A DNA stretch of 28,009 nucleotides, taken from NCBI GenBank assembly GCA_051747505.1, contig JBNJGE010000020.1:1-28009 (forward strand), read 5' to 3'. Positions 7,633-17,332 of this stretch are shown piece after piece. Under the pieces are notes generated by a model. That model saw only the letters and a program-made list of their open reading frames with translations. It made no database searches and had not been told where the DNA came from. Each line of letters opens with the position of its first letter. Position 1 is the first letter of the stretch. A program made the position numbers and the translations under genes. Origin of the DNA: Albimonas sp051747505. GTDB taxonomy: Bacteria; Pseudomonadota; Alphaproteobacteria; Rhodobacterales; Rhodobacteraceae.

Positions 7633-7666
7633 CCCATCGGGTTGCGGCACCAACCTGGACCCGAGG

Positions 7667-8213
7667 ATGACCCCGATGACCAAGCCCACGATGGACCTTC
7701 GCACGCTGGTGGAGAAGAGCGCGGACGCCGACCTGCTTCGCGAGATGATCGGCTTTGCGGCCGAGCGGTTGATGGAGCTGGAGGTCGGCGCGAAGGCCGG
7801 CGCCGACTACGGTGAGAAGTCCCCCGACCGTCTGGCGCAGCGCAACGGCTACCGGGACCGGGACTGGCAGACCCGCGCCGGCTCGGTCGAGCTGCGCATT
7901 CCACGGCTGCGCACCGGCTCGTATTTTCCGTCGTTCCTGGAGCCGCGCCGCGCCGTGGAGAAGGCGCTGACGGCGGTGATCCAGGAGGCCTATGTGCAGG
8001 GCGTGTCGACCCGCGCCATGGACGACCTCGTGCAGGCCATGGGCGGGGCCGGCGTCTCCAAGAGCCAGGTCAGCCGGCTGTGCGAAGAGATCGACGAACG
8101 GGTCGACGCCTTCCTGACCCGTCCGATCGAGGGCGAATGGCCCTACCTCTGGATCGACGCCACCTACCTGAAGGTCCGCCAGGGCGGGCGCATCGTCTCC
8201 GTCGCGGTCATCG
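7667..8213 (+). pseudogene. IS256-family transposase, N-terminal fragment
   Basis: About 182 residues of a mutator-type (IS256) transposase, usually about 400. Visible segments are DLLREMIGFAAERLMELEVG, RNGYRDRDWQTRAG, VELRIPRLRTGSYFPSFLEP, and GVSKSQVSRLCEEIDERVDA. The end, WPYLWIDATYLKVR, contains the first catalytic Asp of the DDE triad (the Asp of WIDATY). The match stops after IVSVAVI at about 8205-8213, where the sequence runs into an inverted copy of the element's own left end. The frame then continues without meaning to base 8587. The fragment lacks the second Asp and the Glu and cannot be active. The start may be the ATG at 7667 or the one at 7676; the second has better spacing from GAGG. 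Confidence 0.85.
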
Positions 8214-8305
8214 GGGTCATCCTCGGGTCCAGGTTGGTGCCGCAACCCGACCCTACCGAGGAACCCGATGACCGCCTCAGCTACACCACCTCCCGGGACA
8301 CGACC
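8206..8305 (-). repeat. Inverted, uninterrupted copy of the IS256 left end
   Basis: Bases 8248-8305 are the exact reverse complement of 6226-6283 (58 bases) and 8206-8250 the exact reverse complement of 7637-7681 (45 bases). It is therefore the leader and first codons of a second IS256 copy in the opposite orientation, without the IS110 insertion. Its outer end is at 8305. It joins the truncated transposase through a shared GGTCATCG. Confidence 0.85.
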
Positions 8306-8517
8306 GACCGGGGGCCAACGTTCTCTGCTTGGAACTGTTTCAGCACGGCGGCGCTCTCCGGCGTGCACCGGATCAGCAGATCAGGAGCGATGAGGGGCGG
8401 AAAGGATATTGGGCACGGGAGGCGCGGCTCATGCTCGACTCTGCCGCACGCGGTCCAATCCGCTCGCCACGTGATCAACGTGACAGAGCCCATGCCAGGC
8501 TTCTGCCCGCTGAAAAA
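8306..8517. other. Intergenic stretch with no recognised gene
   Basis: About 210 bases between the IS debris and the promoter of the BadI-like gene. A minus-strand frame covering 8281-8526 could encode 81 residues, but it runs into the IS end, has no recognised motif, and is not called as a gene. Confidence 0.5.
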
Positions 8518-8549
8518 TTCTAACAACCGTTCGGTGAAGCCTGTATGCT
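8518..8549 (+). promoter_or_regulatory. Operator site 1 and promoter of the badI-like gene
   Basis: TTCTAACAACCGTTCGGT at 8518-8535 matches two other sites in the window (17259-17276, 18946-18964). It overlaps a possible -35 (CTAACA, 8520-8525), 18 bases before a possible -10 (TATGCT, 8544-8549). The position suits repression by the TetR protein encoded at 18974. Binding is inferred. Confidence 0.55.
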
Positions 8550-8600
8550 CCGCCCCGTCAGGAGCGCCGGAAAAGGCGCCGTGGTAACGGGAGGAGAGAC

Positions 8601-9392
8601 ATGCGCCCCGAGGACTTCACCGACGTGATCTACAGGGAACTGGACGGTGTCGCCCGCATCTCGATCAACCGCCCCGACCGCATGAACGCCATGCGGAGCC
8701 GCACGGTCGAGGAGATGATCGAGGCCTTCCGCGAATGCGGCTGGAAGGATTCCATCGGCGTCATCGTGCTGACCGGCGAGGGAAAGGCCTTCTGCGTGGG
8801 CGGCGACCAGGTCGCGCATGACGGGCTCTATGACGGGCGGGGCGCCATCGGCCTGCCGATCGAGGAGCTGCAGTCGATCATCCGCGACGTGCCCAAGCCG
8901 GTGATCGCCCGCGTGCAGGGCTACGCCATCGGCGGAGGCAACGTGCTTGCGACGCTGTGCGACCTGACCATCGCCTCCGAAAGCGCGGTGTTCGGACAGG
9001 TGGGCCCCAAGGTCGGCTCGGTGGACGCGGGCTTCGGCACCGCCTACCTCGCCCGGATCGTCGGCGAGAAGAAGGCGCGGGAGATCTGGTACCTGTGCCG
9101 CCGCTACCCGGCGCGGGAGGCGCTGGAGATGGGCCTCGTCAACACGGTCGTGCCGGACGCGGAGCTGGACGCCGAGGTGGACCGCTGGTGCGCGGAGATC
9201 CTCGAGCGCAGTCCCACCGCCATCGCCTTCGCCAAGCAGTCCTTCAACACCGACACCGAGAGCATTCGCGCGACCAGCGCCTTCTCGATGCAGGCGCTGA
9301 AGCTCTACTATCAGACCGCCGAGAGCCAGGAGGGCGTGCGCGCCTTCCTGGAAAAGCGCAAGCCGGACTTCCGCAAGGCGATGAAGTCGTGA
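8601..9392 (+). CDS. badI: 2-ketocyclohexanecarboxyl-CoA hydrolase (BadI-like)
   Basis: A 263-residue crotonase-fold enzyme. BadI opens the ring of 2-ketocyclohexanecarboxyl-CoA with water to give pimeloyl-CoA, the last step of cyclohexanecarboxylate degradation and of one benzoyl-CoA route. The BadI-type signature is clear: FCVGGDQVAHDGLYDGRG (oxyanion and loop, residues 64-81), then RDVPKPVIARVQGYAIGGGN (95-114), and GPKVGSVDAGFG with Ser140 and Asp142. Length fits the family. The closest alternative is naphthoyl-CoA synthase MenB, which shares the fold and several motifs; the HDG-YDGRG loop, the RDVPKP segment and the lack of men genes favour BadI. The start follows a strong GGGAGGAGAG. 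The SDR gene overlaps its stop by 4 bases (GTGA), so the two are translationally coupled. A TetR-type operator lies 66 bases upstream. Confidence 0.8.
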   Translation: MRPEDFTDVIYRELDGVARISINRPDRMNAMRSRTVEEMIEAFRECGWKDSIGVIVLTGEGKAFCVGGDQVAHDGLYDGRGAIGLPIEELQSIIRDVPKPVIARVQGYAIGGGNVLATLCDLTIASESAVFGQVGPKVGSVDAGFGTAYLARIVGEKKAREIWYLCRRYPAREALEMGLVNTVVPDAELDAEVDRWCAEILERSPTAIAFAKQSFNTDTESIRATSAFSMQALKLYYQTAESQEGVRAFLEKRKPDFRKAMKS

Positions 9393-10147
9393 CCGGCGCG
9401 GCGCTGGTCGTGGGCGGCGGGCGCGGCGTGGGCCGGGCCTGCGCGCTGGAGATGGCCGCGGCGGGGGCCGATGTGGGCATCGTCTACCGCTCGGACGACG
9501 CGGCGGCCGAGGAGACGCTGGCCGGCATCCGCGCCGTCGGGGCGCGGGGCGGCGCCTGGCGGGCGGACGTGCGGGACCGTGCGGCGCTCGACGCCGCCTT
9601 CGACGGCTTCGTCACGCAGTTCGGGCGGCTGGACGCGCTGGTGCACAGCGCCGGCGCGCCGCTGCAATGGCGTCCGGTGCGGGAGCACGACCCGGAGGTC
9701 TGGACCGACTTCATCGCCTCGGACCTGTGCGGCGCGTTCCACTCCATCCAGGCGGCGCTGCGGCGGATGCACGCGCAGGAGGGGGGCGGGGCGATCGTGG
9801 CCATCTCCTCCATCGCCGCGCAGATGTGCCAGAGCCGGAACAGCCAGGGCGCCGCGGCCAAGGCCGGGCTGGAGGCACTGGTGCGGGTGACGGCGCGCGA
9901 GGAGGGGCGGAACGGCATCCGCGCCAATGTGGTCTCCATCGGACTGACGGACACCGACATGACGGCGGAGGCGCGGGAAGCCTGGGGGCCGGAACGCCTG
10001 GAGAAGATCGTCTCGGGCTTTCCCGTCCCGCGCATCGGCCGGCCGGAGGAGATCGCGCGCGCGGTCCGCTTTCTGCTCGGGCCGGACGCGTCCTACATCA
10101 CCGGCAAGGTGCTGCAGGTGGATGGCGGGCAGCATATCGGGGGGTGA
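9389..10147 (+). CDS. SDR-family oxidoreductase lacking the catalytic Tyr
   Basis: A 252-residue short-chain dehydrogenase/reductase by fold: nucleotide-binding VGGGRGVGRA (residues 8-17), acidic AD60V after strand 3, SAGA (87-90), and C-terminal GPDASYITGKVLQVDGG. Ser141 and Lys158 of the active site are present, but the position of the catalytic Tyr (13 residues after Ser141) is Gly154: the usual YxxxK reads GAAAK. With BadI as partner one would expect a 2-hydroxycyclohexanecarboxyl-CoA dehydrogenase (BadH role), yet this substitution makes ordinary dehydrogenase chemistry doubtful. Another nearby group (Cys147 or Ser149) might stand in, or the protein may do another job, with the SDR at 14873 serving as BadH. 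The start is a GTG overlapping the badI stop. The frame is open upstream, but that part is inside badI. It ends near a stem-loop shared with the convergent transporter operon. Confidence 0.75.
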   Translation: MTGAALVVGGGRGVGRACALEMAAAGADVGIVYRSDDAAAEETLAGIRAVGARGGAWRADVRDRAALDAAFDGFVTQFGRLDALVHSAGAPLQWRPVREHDPEVWTDFIASDLCGAFHSIQAALRRMHAQEGGGAIVAISSIAAQMCQSRNSQGAAAKAGLEALVRVTAREEGRNGIRANVVSIGLTDTDMTAEAREAWGPERLEKIVSGFPVPRIGRPEEIARAVRFLLGPDASYITGKVLQVDGGQHIGG

Positions 10148-10210
10148 GGGCGGCGCCTCGGGCGCCCCGTTCCCCGAAGCCCCGGTCCTGCGCCGCGGGC
10201 CGGGGAGAGG

Positions 10211-10229
10211 CCCCGGACCGGGTCCGGGG
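10211..10229. terminator. Bidirectional stem-loop between convergent operons
   Basis: CCCCGGAC and GTCCGGGG form a perfect 8-bp stem with a 3-base loop in the 88-base gap between the SDR stop (10147) and the LivF stop (10236). It has no T-tract. Placement suggests it ends both convergent transcripts. Confidence 0.5.
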
Positions 10230-10235
10230 CGCGGA

Positions 10236-10954
<719 letters not shown>

Positions 10955-10958
<4 letters not shown>

Positions 10959-11683
10959 TCTTTCCTGCCCAGATACGCCTCGATCACCGCCTCGTCGCGG
11001 CTCACCTCCTCGGGGCGGCCCTGCGCGAGCAGCCGGCCGTGATCCAGCACCAGGATGCGGTCGCATATGCGCATCACCGCGCGCATGTTGTGCTCGACCA
11101 GGAGGATCGAGATGCCGAGCTCGCTGCGGATCCTTTCGAAGAGGTCCAGCGCCGTCTTCACCTCCTGCCCCTGCAGTCCCGTCAACGGCTCGTCGAGGCA
11201 CAGCAGCTTCGGGCGGGTGGCGAGCGCGATGGCGATGCTGAGCATCCGCTGGCGGCCGTGCGGGAGGTTGCCGGCCTTCTCCTCGAGACTGTCCGCGAGC
11301 CCGGTCAGCTCCGCGGTCTCCCACGCGCGGGCCATCCGGGCGGCGGGACCCCGCGCATGCCGGGTGGCGGCGACGAGAATGTTGTCCAGCACCGTCATCT
11401 CGGACAGCAGGCTGTCATGCTGGAAGGTGCGCACGAGGCCCATGCGGCTGATCTCGACGGCGCTCGCCCGGGTGATCTCACGGTCCAGGAACCAGAACCG
11501 CCCGGCGGAGAGGCGGTGGAAGCCGCTGAGCATGTTGAAGGTCGTGCTCTTGCCCGCGCCGTTCGGCCCGATCAGGCCCAGGATCTCGCCCGGCCGCAGC
11601 TCGAAGCTGAAGTCGTCCACGGCGACGAGGCCGCCGAAGCGCCGCTGAAGGCCTTCGGCGCGGAGGATCGGCTCCCCGCTCAT
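10955..11683 (-). CDS. livG: ABC transporter ATP-binding protein, LivG type (cluster 1)
   Basis: The second ATPase of the cluster 1 importer, 242 residues. Walker A is GPNGAGKST (39-47). The signature is LPHGRQR instead of LSGGQ, which is usual for LivG proteins. Walker B is LLCLDEPLTGL, the switch is LLVEHN, and the family's closing EAYLG is present. The 20-residue insert between the Q-loop (TFQHDSLLS) and the signature is short for LivG. The start overlaps the stop of livM (ATGA), and the stop overlaps the livF start, so the three genes are tightly coupled. Confidence 0.9.
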
Positions 11684-12633
11684 CGCCCGTCCGCCCTGGC
11701 CGGGGCGCGCCGCTGGGCGCGGCTCCGGGCCGCCAGCGCCTCCGCCGCGCCCAGCAACCCCTTGGGCATGAGCAGCAGGGCCGCCACGATGATGGCCCCG
11801 TAGAAGATGTTCTCCTGCATCCCGAAACCCGCGAGCCACTGTCCGACCAGCGTGAGCAGCGCCGCTCCGACCACGGGTCCCAGCGGGTGGTCCTCGCCCC
11901 CGATCTTGACGTAGGCGAGCGCCAGCACGGCCAGGAAGAAGCTGAAATCGCCCGGCGTCACCACGGTGTTGGTGTAGGCGTGCAGCCCGCCGGCCAGTCC
12001 GGCCGCCGCAGAGGCGATGACCACGCACGACACCTTGAGCCAGGTGACGTTCAGCCCCACCGAGCGAGGGATGTCCTCGTTGATCGAGATCGCCTTGAAC
12101 AGCCGCCCGAGATGGCTGCGCTCGACCGCGTAGAGCGCGAAGAGAGTCAGCGCCAGAAGCCCGATGACCAACGCGGGGAACCAGGCCTCGATCTCGAGCG
12201 GCGGGAAGATGCCGACCATGCCCGAATTGCCGCCGACCGCGTCCGTCTTGGAGTAGATCATGCGCACCACCTCGGTGAAGGCGAACGAGATGAGTAGGAA
12301 ATACGGCCCCCTGGTGCGCAGCGTGATCCAGCCGAACACGGCGCTGACGGCGGCCACGACGACGGGGGCCAGAAGGATCGCCGGCACGAAGGACCAGCCC
12401 CAGAGCGACGCGGCGACGCCGGAGGCGTAGGCGCCCAGCCCGAAGAAGGCCGCCGTGGCGATGTTCAGCTCGCCGATCAGCAGCACGAAGCGCAGGGCAG
12501 CGGCCAGCACGGCGTTGCTGAAGATCCAGATCGCCACCTGCACGTAATAGACGCTGCCGCTGAACAGCGCGAAGGCGACGGCCGCCGCGGCGACCGCCGC
12601 GCAGAGCCCGAGCCCGAGCCTATCGTTCGACAT
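11680..12633 (-). CDS. livM: ABC transporter permease, LivM type (cluster 1)
   Basis: A 317-residue integral membrane permease with about eight or nine hydrophobic segments, starting with LGLCAAVAAAAVAFALFSG near the N-terminus. The LivM-type motifs are present: GELNIATAAFFGLGAYASG (the LivM 'G(Y/E)xSxGxxxFxGxGAY' region) and INEDIPRSVGLNVTWLK, the cytoplasmic coupling loop that touches the ATPase. It pairs with LivH to form the channel in the inner membrane. The C-terminus ends in a basic Arg/Ala-rich tail. The gene overlaps livH by 14 bases at its start and livG by 4 bases at its end. Confidence 0.88.
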   Translation of the reverse strand: MSNDRLGLGLCAAVAAAAVAFALFSGSVYYVQVAIWIFSNAVLAAALRFVLLIGELNIATAAFFGLGAYASGVAASLWGWSFVPAILLAPVVVAAVSAVFGWITLRTRGPYFLLISFAFTEVVRMIYSKTDAVGGNSGMVGIFPPLEIEAWFPALVIGLLALTLFALYAVERSHLGRLFKAISINEDIPRSVGLNVTWLKVSCVVIASAAAGLAGGLHAYTNTVVTPGDFSFFLAVLALAYVKIGGEDHPLGPVVGAALLTLVGQWLAGFGMQENIFYGAIIVAALLLMPKGLLGAAEALAARSRAQRRAPARADGR

Positions 12634-13504
12634 GACCCATGATCCCCTGCGGCCGCGCCAGCAGCAGCGCCATCACCAGCACGAACATGGCGATGGTGGC
12701 CGTGGACGGGTCGAAATAGTAGCCGCCGACGCTCTCGATCAGCGCGATCAGCAGGCCGCCGACGATGGCCCCGCTGACGCTGCCGAGACCGCCGACGATG
12801 ATGATGATGAAGGCCTTGATCAGGAACTCGTCGCCGATGACCGTCGTCACCGCGTGCAGCGGCGCCATCATCGCCCCTGCGCAGGCCGCCAGCGCCGCCC
12901 CGATCAGGAAGCCGTAGAGGGCGATCCGCTTGTAGCGGATGCCCTGAAGCATCGCCGCCTCCTGGTCCTCGGCCGCCGCCCGCAGCCCGAGACCCAGCTT
13001 GGTGCGCTGGATCAGCAGGTACAGCCCGCCGGTAATCACCGCCGAGGCGCAGATCAGCAGCAGGCGCTGGACGGTCAGCGAGGCGCCCAGCACGCTGACG
13101 TTGCCTTCGGCGAGATGCGGCACCACCCGCGGCGCGCCCCCAAAGATGGCCAGGAAGGACCCGTTGAGGAACAGCACCAGCCCGATCGACAGGATGAAGG
13201 ACCCGATCAGGTCGCGCAGGAACCTCTGGAAGCCGAACTGGTAGACGACCAGCCCGATGGCGCACACCGTCGCCAGCGCGGCGGCGAAGGACAGCAGGTA
13301 GGCCGCCCAGACCGAGAGGCCGAGATCGGAGATGGCCCATGGCATGACGGCCGAAACCGTCAGCGCGGCCGCCGTGAAGAACGCGCCATGGGCGAAGTTC
13401 ACGATCTTCATGACCCCGAAGATCAGCGTCAGGCCGAGCGCGAACAGCACGTAGACCGCGCCGATCTGCAGGGTGTTGAGCAGGAGCTGGATATAGAGCG
13501 TCAT
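12620..13504 (-). CDS. livH: ABC transporter permease, LivH type (cluster 1)
   Basis: A 294-residue membrane permease. The N-terminal part is typical of LivH: QLLLNTLQIGAVYVLFALGL, then FGVMKIVNFAHGAFFTAAA. The coupling loop is RAAAEDQEAAMLQGIRYKRI, and the closing segment IIIIVGGLGSVSGAIVGGLL is also family-typical. Length matches the family (about 290). Its ATG is preceded by a GGGGGA stretch. An 88-base gap with a strong GC stem-loop separates it from the upstream binding-protein gene, while the downstream livM start lies inside its 3' end. Confidence 0.9.
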   Translation of the reverse strand: MTLYIQLLLNTLQIGAVYVLFALGLTLIFGVMKIVNFAHGAFFTAAALTVSAVMPWAISDLGLSVWAAYLLSFAAALATVCAIGLVVYQFGFQRFLRDLIGSFILSIGLVLFLNGSFLAIFGGAPRVVPHLAEGNVSVLGASLTVQRLLLICASAVITGGLYLLIQRTKLGLGLRAAAEDQEAAMLQGIRYKRIALYGFLIGAALAACAGAMMAPLHAVTTVIGDEFLIKAFIIIIVGGLGSVSGAIVGGLLIALIESVGGYYFDPSTATIAMFVLVMALLLARPQGIMGHVER

Positions 13505-13550
13505 CGTCCCCCGGATCGTCTGGCGCCCGCGCGCTGAACACTGCGGAGGC

Positions 13551-13568
13551 CGCGCGCGCTCGCGCGCG
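13551..13568 (-). terminator. CG-repeat stem-loop between the binding-protein and permease genes
   Basis: CGCGCGCG-CT-CGCGCGCG is self-complementary and can form a 7-bp stem with a 4-base loop. It lies in the 88-base gap downstream of the binding-protein stop and upstream of livH. It has no T-tract. A structure here may protect or partly terminate the transcript so that more binding protein than permease is made. Confidence 0.45.
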
Positions 13569-13592
13569 ACCCCCGATCTTCGCCCCGCAGGG

Positions 13593-14795
13593 TCAGTTCT
13601 GGCTCAGCCGCTTCTCGAGTTCGGGCGGATTGACCCGCTTGACCTCGACGATGCGGCCGTCCTGCACCTGCGTGACGATGGTCGGCAGCAGCATCTGCTG
13701 CGGAGAGCCGTAGACCTCCGCCGCGCCGAAGGCGGAGGGGCCGTAGGAGGACTCGAACACGATCTTGGGCAGCGTCTCGGCCAGGACCTTCGGGTCCAGG
13801 CTGTCCGCGGCCTCGGCCGCCGCCTTCAGCGCCATCGTGGCGTCCCAGGTGCCGATGGTGATGACGTTGAGCGGCTCGCCGAGATCCCGCTTGGCGCCCT
13901 CGTTGAGCTCGCGCTGGACGGCCGTGGCGGCGTCGCCGCTGTAGTCGGCGGCGAGCCCCATGTAGACGCCCTCGGCCGCCTTGCCCGCGGTCTTGACCAG
14001 CGAGGCCGCGGAGGTGCCGGCGGACACCGACTTGATCCCGTCCCAGCCCAGCACCGCGAGCTCCTTGAGAATCGCGGCCGCGTCCGTCGGGGGGGCCGTG
14101 GAGAGGTCCACGATGTCGGGGTTCAGGTTCGCGATCTTGGTGGCGATGGGCTGGAACTCCGTCGTGCCGCGCTCGTACCAGTCGCTGGCGATGACCTCGA
14201 CGCCGACCGAGCTCCAGGTTTCCCTCGCCACCTTCTCCGTATCCTGCCCCGTCGCGTCGTTGGGGTTGATGAGCACCGCGGTGGCGACGTCGGGATGCTC
14301 CTGCTTGATGTAGCCGTAGAGCTGCGGCAGCACCTCGAAGGGCGTGTTGATCTGGGTGAAGGTCAGGGGGAATTCGGGCCCCTTCACGCTCTTGCCCCAG
14401 GCGGTGGTGAAGAGCAGCGCGCCCTTGCGCTCGGAGAGCGACTGCAGCGCGCGGACCGGCGCTGTCCCGAGACTGCCTATGATGACGCTGACATTCTCGC
14501 GGTTCAGCAGGGTCTGGGCCACCTTGGCGCCCTCGGTGGCGTTATACTTGTTGTCGTAGGTCAGGACCTCCAGCATGTAGGTCTCGCCGCCGACCTTGAG
14601 GCCGCCCTCGCTGTTGATCTTCTCCGCGGCCTGTTTCGCCGCCCATTCGAAGCCGAGGCCCCAGGCCGCGGCCGCGCCCGACATCGGCGCCGAGACGCCC
14701 AGCTTGAGGGTCTCCTCCGCCCGCGCACCCGGCGCGGCGGCCAGCGCGAACAGCGCCGCCCCGGCCGCAAGGGCTCCGATCCTCTTGGTCCACAT
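13593..14795 (-). CDS. Periplasmic substrate-binding protein of the cluster 1 importer
   Basis: A 400-residue type I periplasmic binding protein (LivJ/Peripla_BP_6 family). The signal peptide is MWTKRIGALAAGAALFALAA with a likely cut after GARA, before EETLKLGV. The first domain has the family features LGVSAPMSGAAAAWG and the hinge-region SVIIGSLGTAPVRALQ. The start is set by the signal peptide and by GGGAGGAAG just upstream; an upstream in-frame ATG would add an implausible Arg-rich leader. The ligand pocket cannot be read from sequence, but membership in an operon with an acyl-CoA ligase and SDR suggests a cyclic or aromatic carboxylate. Many relatives bind benzoate derivatives, as in the R. 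palustris HAAT systems. Confidence 0.88.
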   Translation of the reverse strand: MWTKRIGALAAGAALFALAAAPGARAEETLKLGVSAPMSGAAAAWGLGFEWAAKQAAEKINSEGGLKVGGETYMLEVLTYDNKYNATEGAKVAQTLLNRENVSVIIGSLGTAPVRALQSLSERKGALLFTTAWGKSVKGPEFPLTFTQINTPFEVLPQLYGYIKQEHPDVATAVLINPNDATGQDTEKVARETWSSVGVEVIASDWYERGTTEFQPIATKIANLNPDIVDLSTAPPTDAAAILKELAVLGWDGIKSVSAGTSAASLVKTAGKAAEGVYMGLAADYSGDAATAVQRELNEGAKRDLGEPLNVITIGTWDATMALKAAAEAADSLDPKVLAETLPKIVFESSYGPSAFGAAEVYGSPQQMLLPTIVTQVQDGRIVEVKRVNPPELEKRLSQN

Positions 14796-14872
14796 TTCGC
14801 TTCCTCCCGATTGATCCGGTCTTCGCCTTCTTCGCGCCCGGTCTCGCGCCAGGCCTTTGCTCGCGCCTGTGG

Positions 14873-15633
14873 TCACAACGCCGGCCATATCCCCCCGGAT
14901 ACGGGCAGGATCGCGCCGGTGATGAAGGACGCCTCGGGGCTGGCGAGAAACAGCGCCGCGGCGGCGATGTCCTGCGGCTCGCCCAGTCGCTTCAGCAGGG
15001 ATCGCTCGGTGTACTTCGCCACCATCTCCGGGGCCGCGCGGTCCACCACCGAGGTGCGGATCAGGCCAGGGGCGATGCAGTTGACCGTCAGGTCCGGCGC
15101 CAGCTCCATGGCCAGCGAGCGGGTCAGCGAGGCGACCGAGGCCTTGGCGGCGGCGTATTCCGGCTGATCGCCGTCGCCCGCGAAGGTGACCGACGAGATG
15201 TTGAGCACGGTCCCCGATCGCCGCTCCAGCATCCCCGGCGCGACGGCCTGGACCATCCAGAACAGGGCCTTGAGATTGAGGTCGAAGGTCGTGTCGAAGC
15301 GCTCCGCGCTCATGCCCAGAAGCGGCATGGCGAGCGGCCCCTTCAAGCCGCCGACGACGTTGACCAGGATATCGACGCGCCCGAGTTCGGACTCGAGCTC
15401 GGCCGCCGCCGACCGGGCCTCGGCCTCGTCTACCGCGTTGGCGCGCACCGTCGCCACGGTCGCGCCGGGGACCGCCTCCGCCACCAGGTCGGCCGAGACC
15501 GAGAGCCGGTTCGCGGAGATGTCGACCAGCCCGAGCCGCGCGCCCTCCCGGGCGAAGCGCTCGGCGATGGCGCCGCCCATCGGCCCGCCGGCCCCCGTGA
15601 TCAGCGCGGCCCTGCCCTCCAGACGGCCCGTCA

Positions 15634-15634
<1 letters not shown>
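14873..15634 (-). CDS. SDR-family dehydrogenase (candidate BadH role)
   Basis: A 253-residue classical SDR with every catalytic residue: TGAGGPMGG for NAD(P) binding (13-21), Asp38 at the end of strand 2 (LVDIS), which favours NAD over NADP, and the Ser147/Tyr160/Lys164 triad (ISS, YAAAK). It closes with ASFITGAILPVSGG, much like the C-terminus of BadH. In cluster context it is the better candidate for oxidising 2-hydroxycyclohexanecarboxyl-CoA to the 2-keto form used by BadI. A generic 3-hydroxyacyl-CoA dehydrogenase is the alternative. The NAG motif reads NVVG, a mild deviation. An AGGAGG lies 8 bases before the ATG, which shares one base with the stop of the ligase gene; the binding-protein gene follows after 77 bases. 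Confidence 0.82.
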
Positions 15635-17172
<1,538 letters not shown>

Positions 17173-17258
17173 GGTGGCGCTCCTCCCTGACGGCCGCCCT
17201 TCAAGGGGCGGCTTCGTTAGGTCAACTTGAACACAGCAGCGGCGTCCGTGGAAGCATA

Positions 17259-17276
17259 TTCTAACTTACGTTCGTT
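17259..17276 (-). promoter_or_regulatory. Operator site 2, upstream of the ligase-transporter operon
   Basis: TTCTAACTTACGTTCGTT shares the pattern of sites 1 and 3. On the minus strand it is followed closely by TATGCT, a possible -10, the same hexamer as at site 1. It lies in the 160-base gap between the PaaK-like gene stop and the ligase start. Confidence 0.55.
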
Positions 17277-17292
17277 TTTCTCAGACACGCGG

Positions 17293-17304
17293 GCGGACGT
17301 CCGC
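17293..17304. promoter_or_regulatory. 12-bp perfect palindrome downstream of the PaaK-like gene
   Basis: GCGGACGTCCGC is a perfect palindrome with no loop, 28 bases past the stop of the PaaK-like gene and upstream of site 2. It could be a protein-binding site or part of a transcription end; nothing decides between them. Confidence 0.25.
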
Positions 17305-17332
17305 ATACACTCCGGCCGTTGGGATCATTGGA

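Larger units (their letters stand above)
6284..7636 (-). mobile_element. IS110/IS1111-family insertion sequence inside the IS256 leader
   Basis: A 1353-base element whose edges are set by comparison with the empty site kept at 8206-8305. Both edges abut TCG (6281-6283 and 7637-7639), present only once in the empty site. Inside the edges lies a 12-bp inverted repeat, GTGGACGCCCCC at 6287-6298 and its complement at 7621-7632, placed 3-4 bases from the ends as in the IS1111 subgroup. The transposase gene runs leftward, with 68 bases before it and 262 bases after it. A long non-coding stretch downstream of the transposase is where the IS1111 subgroup encodes its guide RNA. No longer target duplication is present, as is normal for this family. 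Confidence 0.8.
6226..8213 (+). mobile_element. IS256-family element, left half, interrupted by an IS110-family element
   Basis: The left half of an IS256-family insertion sequence survives in two pieces: its outermost 58 bases (6226-6283, starting GGTCGTGTCCC) and its remaining leader plus the first part of the transposase (7637-8213). The pieces are separated by an inserted IS110-family element. The proof is an inverted, uninterrupted copy of the same left end at 8206-8305: it pairs without mismatch with 6226-6283 and with 7637-7681. The right half of the element is missing. The flanks (GAGGTGTT on the left, GACCGGGG after 8305) are not duplicated, so the present structure arose by rearrangement and not by a single transposition. 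Confidence 0.8.

Noticed and set aside
6226..8305. A composite or complete transposon bounded by the 58-bp inverted ends
   Set aside because: Both ends are copies of the same (left) IS256 end, the transposase is truncated, and no target duplication flanks the unit; rearrangement of two copies explains it better.
8281..8526. An 81-codon minus-strand frame with several Cys and Pro residues
   Set aside because: It covers the IS256 end and the promoter of the badI-like gene, has no recognised motif and no convincing ribosome site.
7667..8587. A single 306-codon gene running from the IS256 transposase to near badI
   Set aside because: After about 182 codons the frame enters an inverted copy of the IS end and then meaningless sequence; the extension is accidental.
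8601..9392. Annotation of the hydrolase as naphthoyl-CoA synthase (MenB)
   Set aside because: The fold and several motifs are shared, but the HDG-YDGRG loop and RDVPKP segment fit BadI better, and no menaquinone genes are nearby while CoA ligases and SDRs are.
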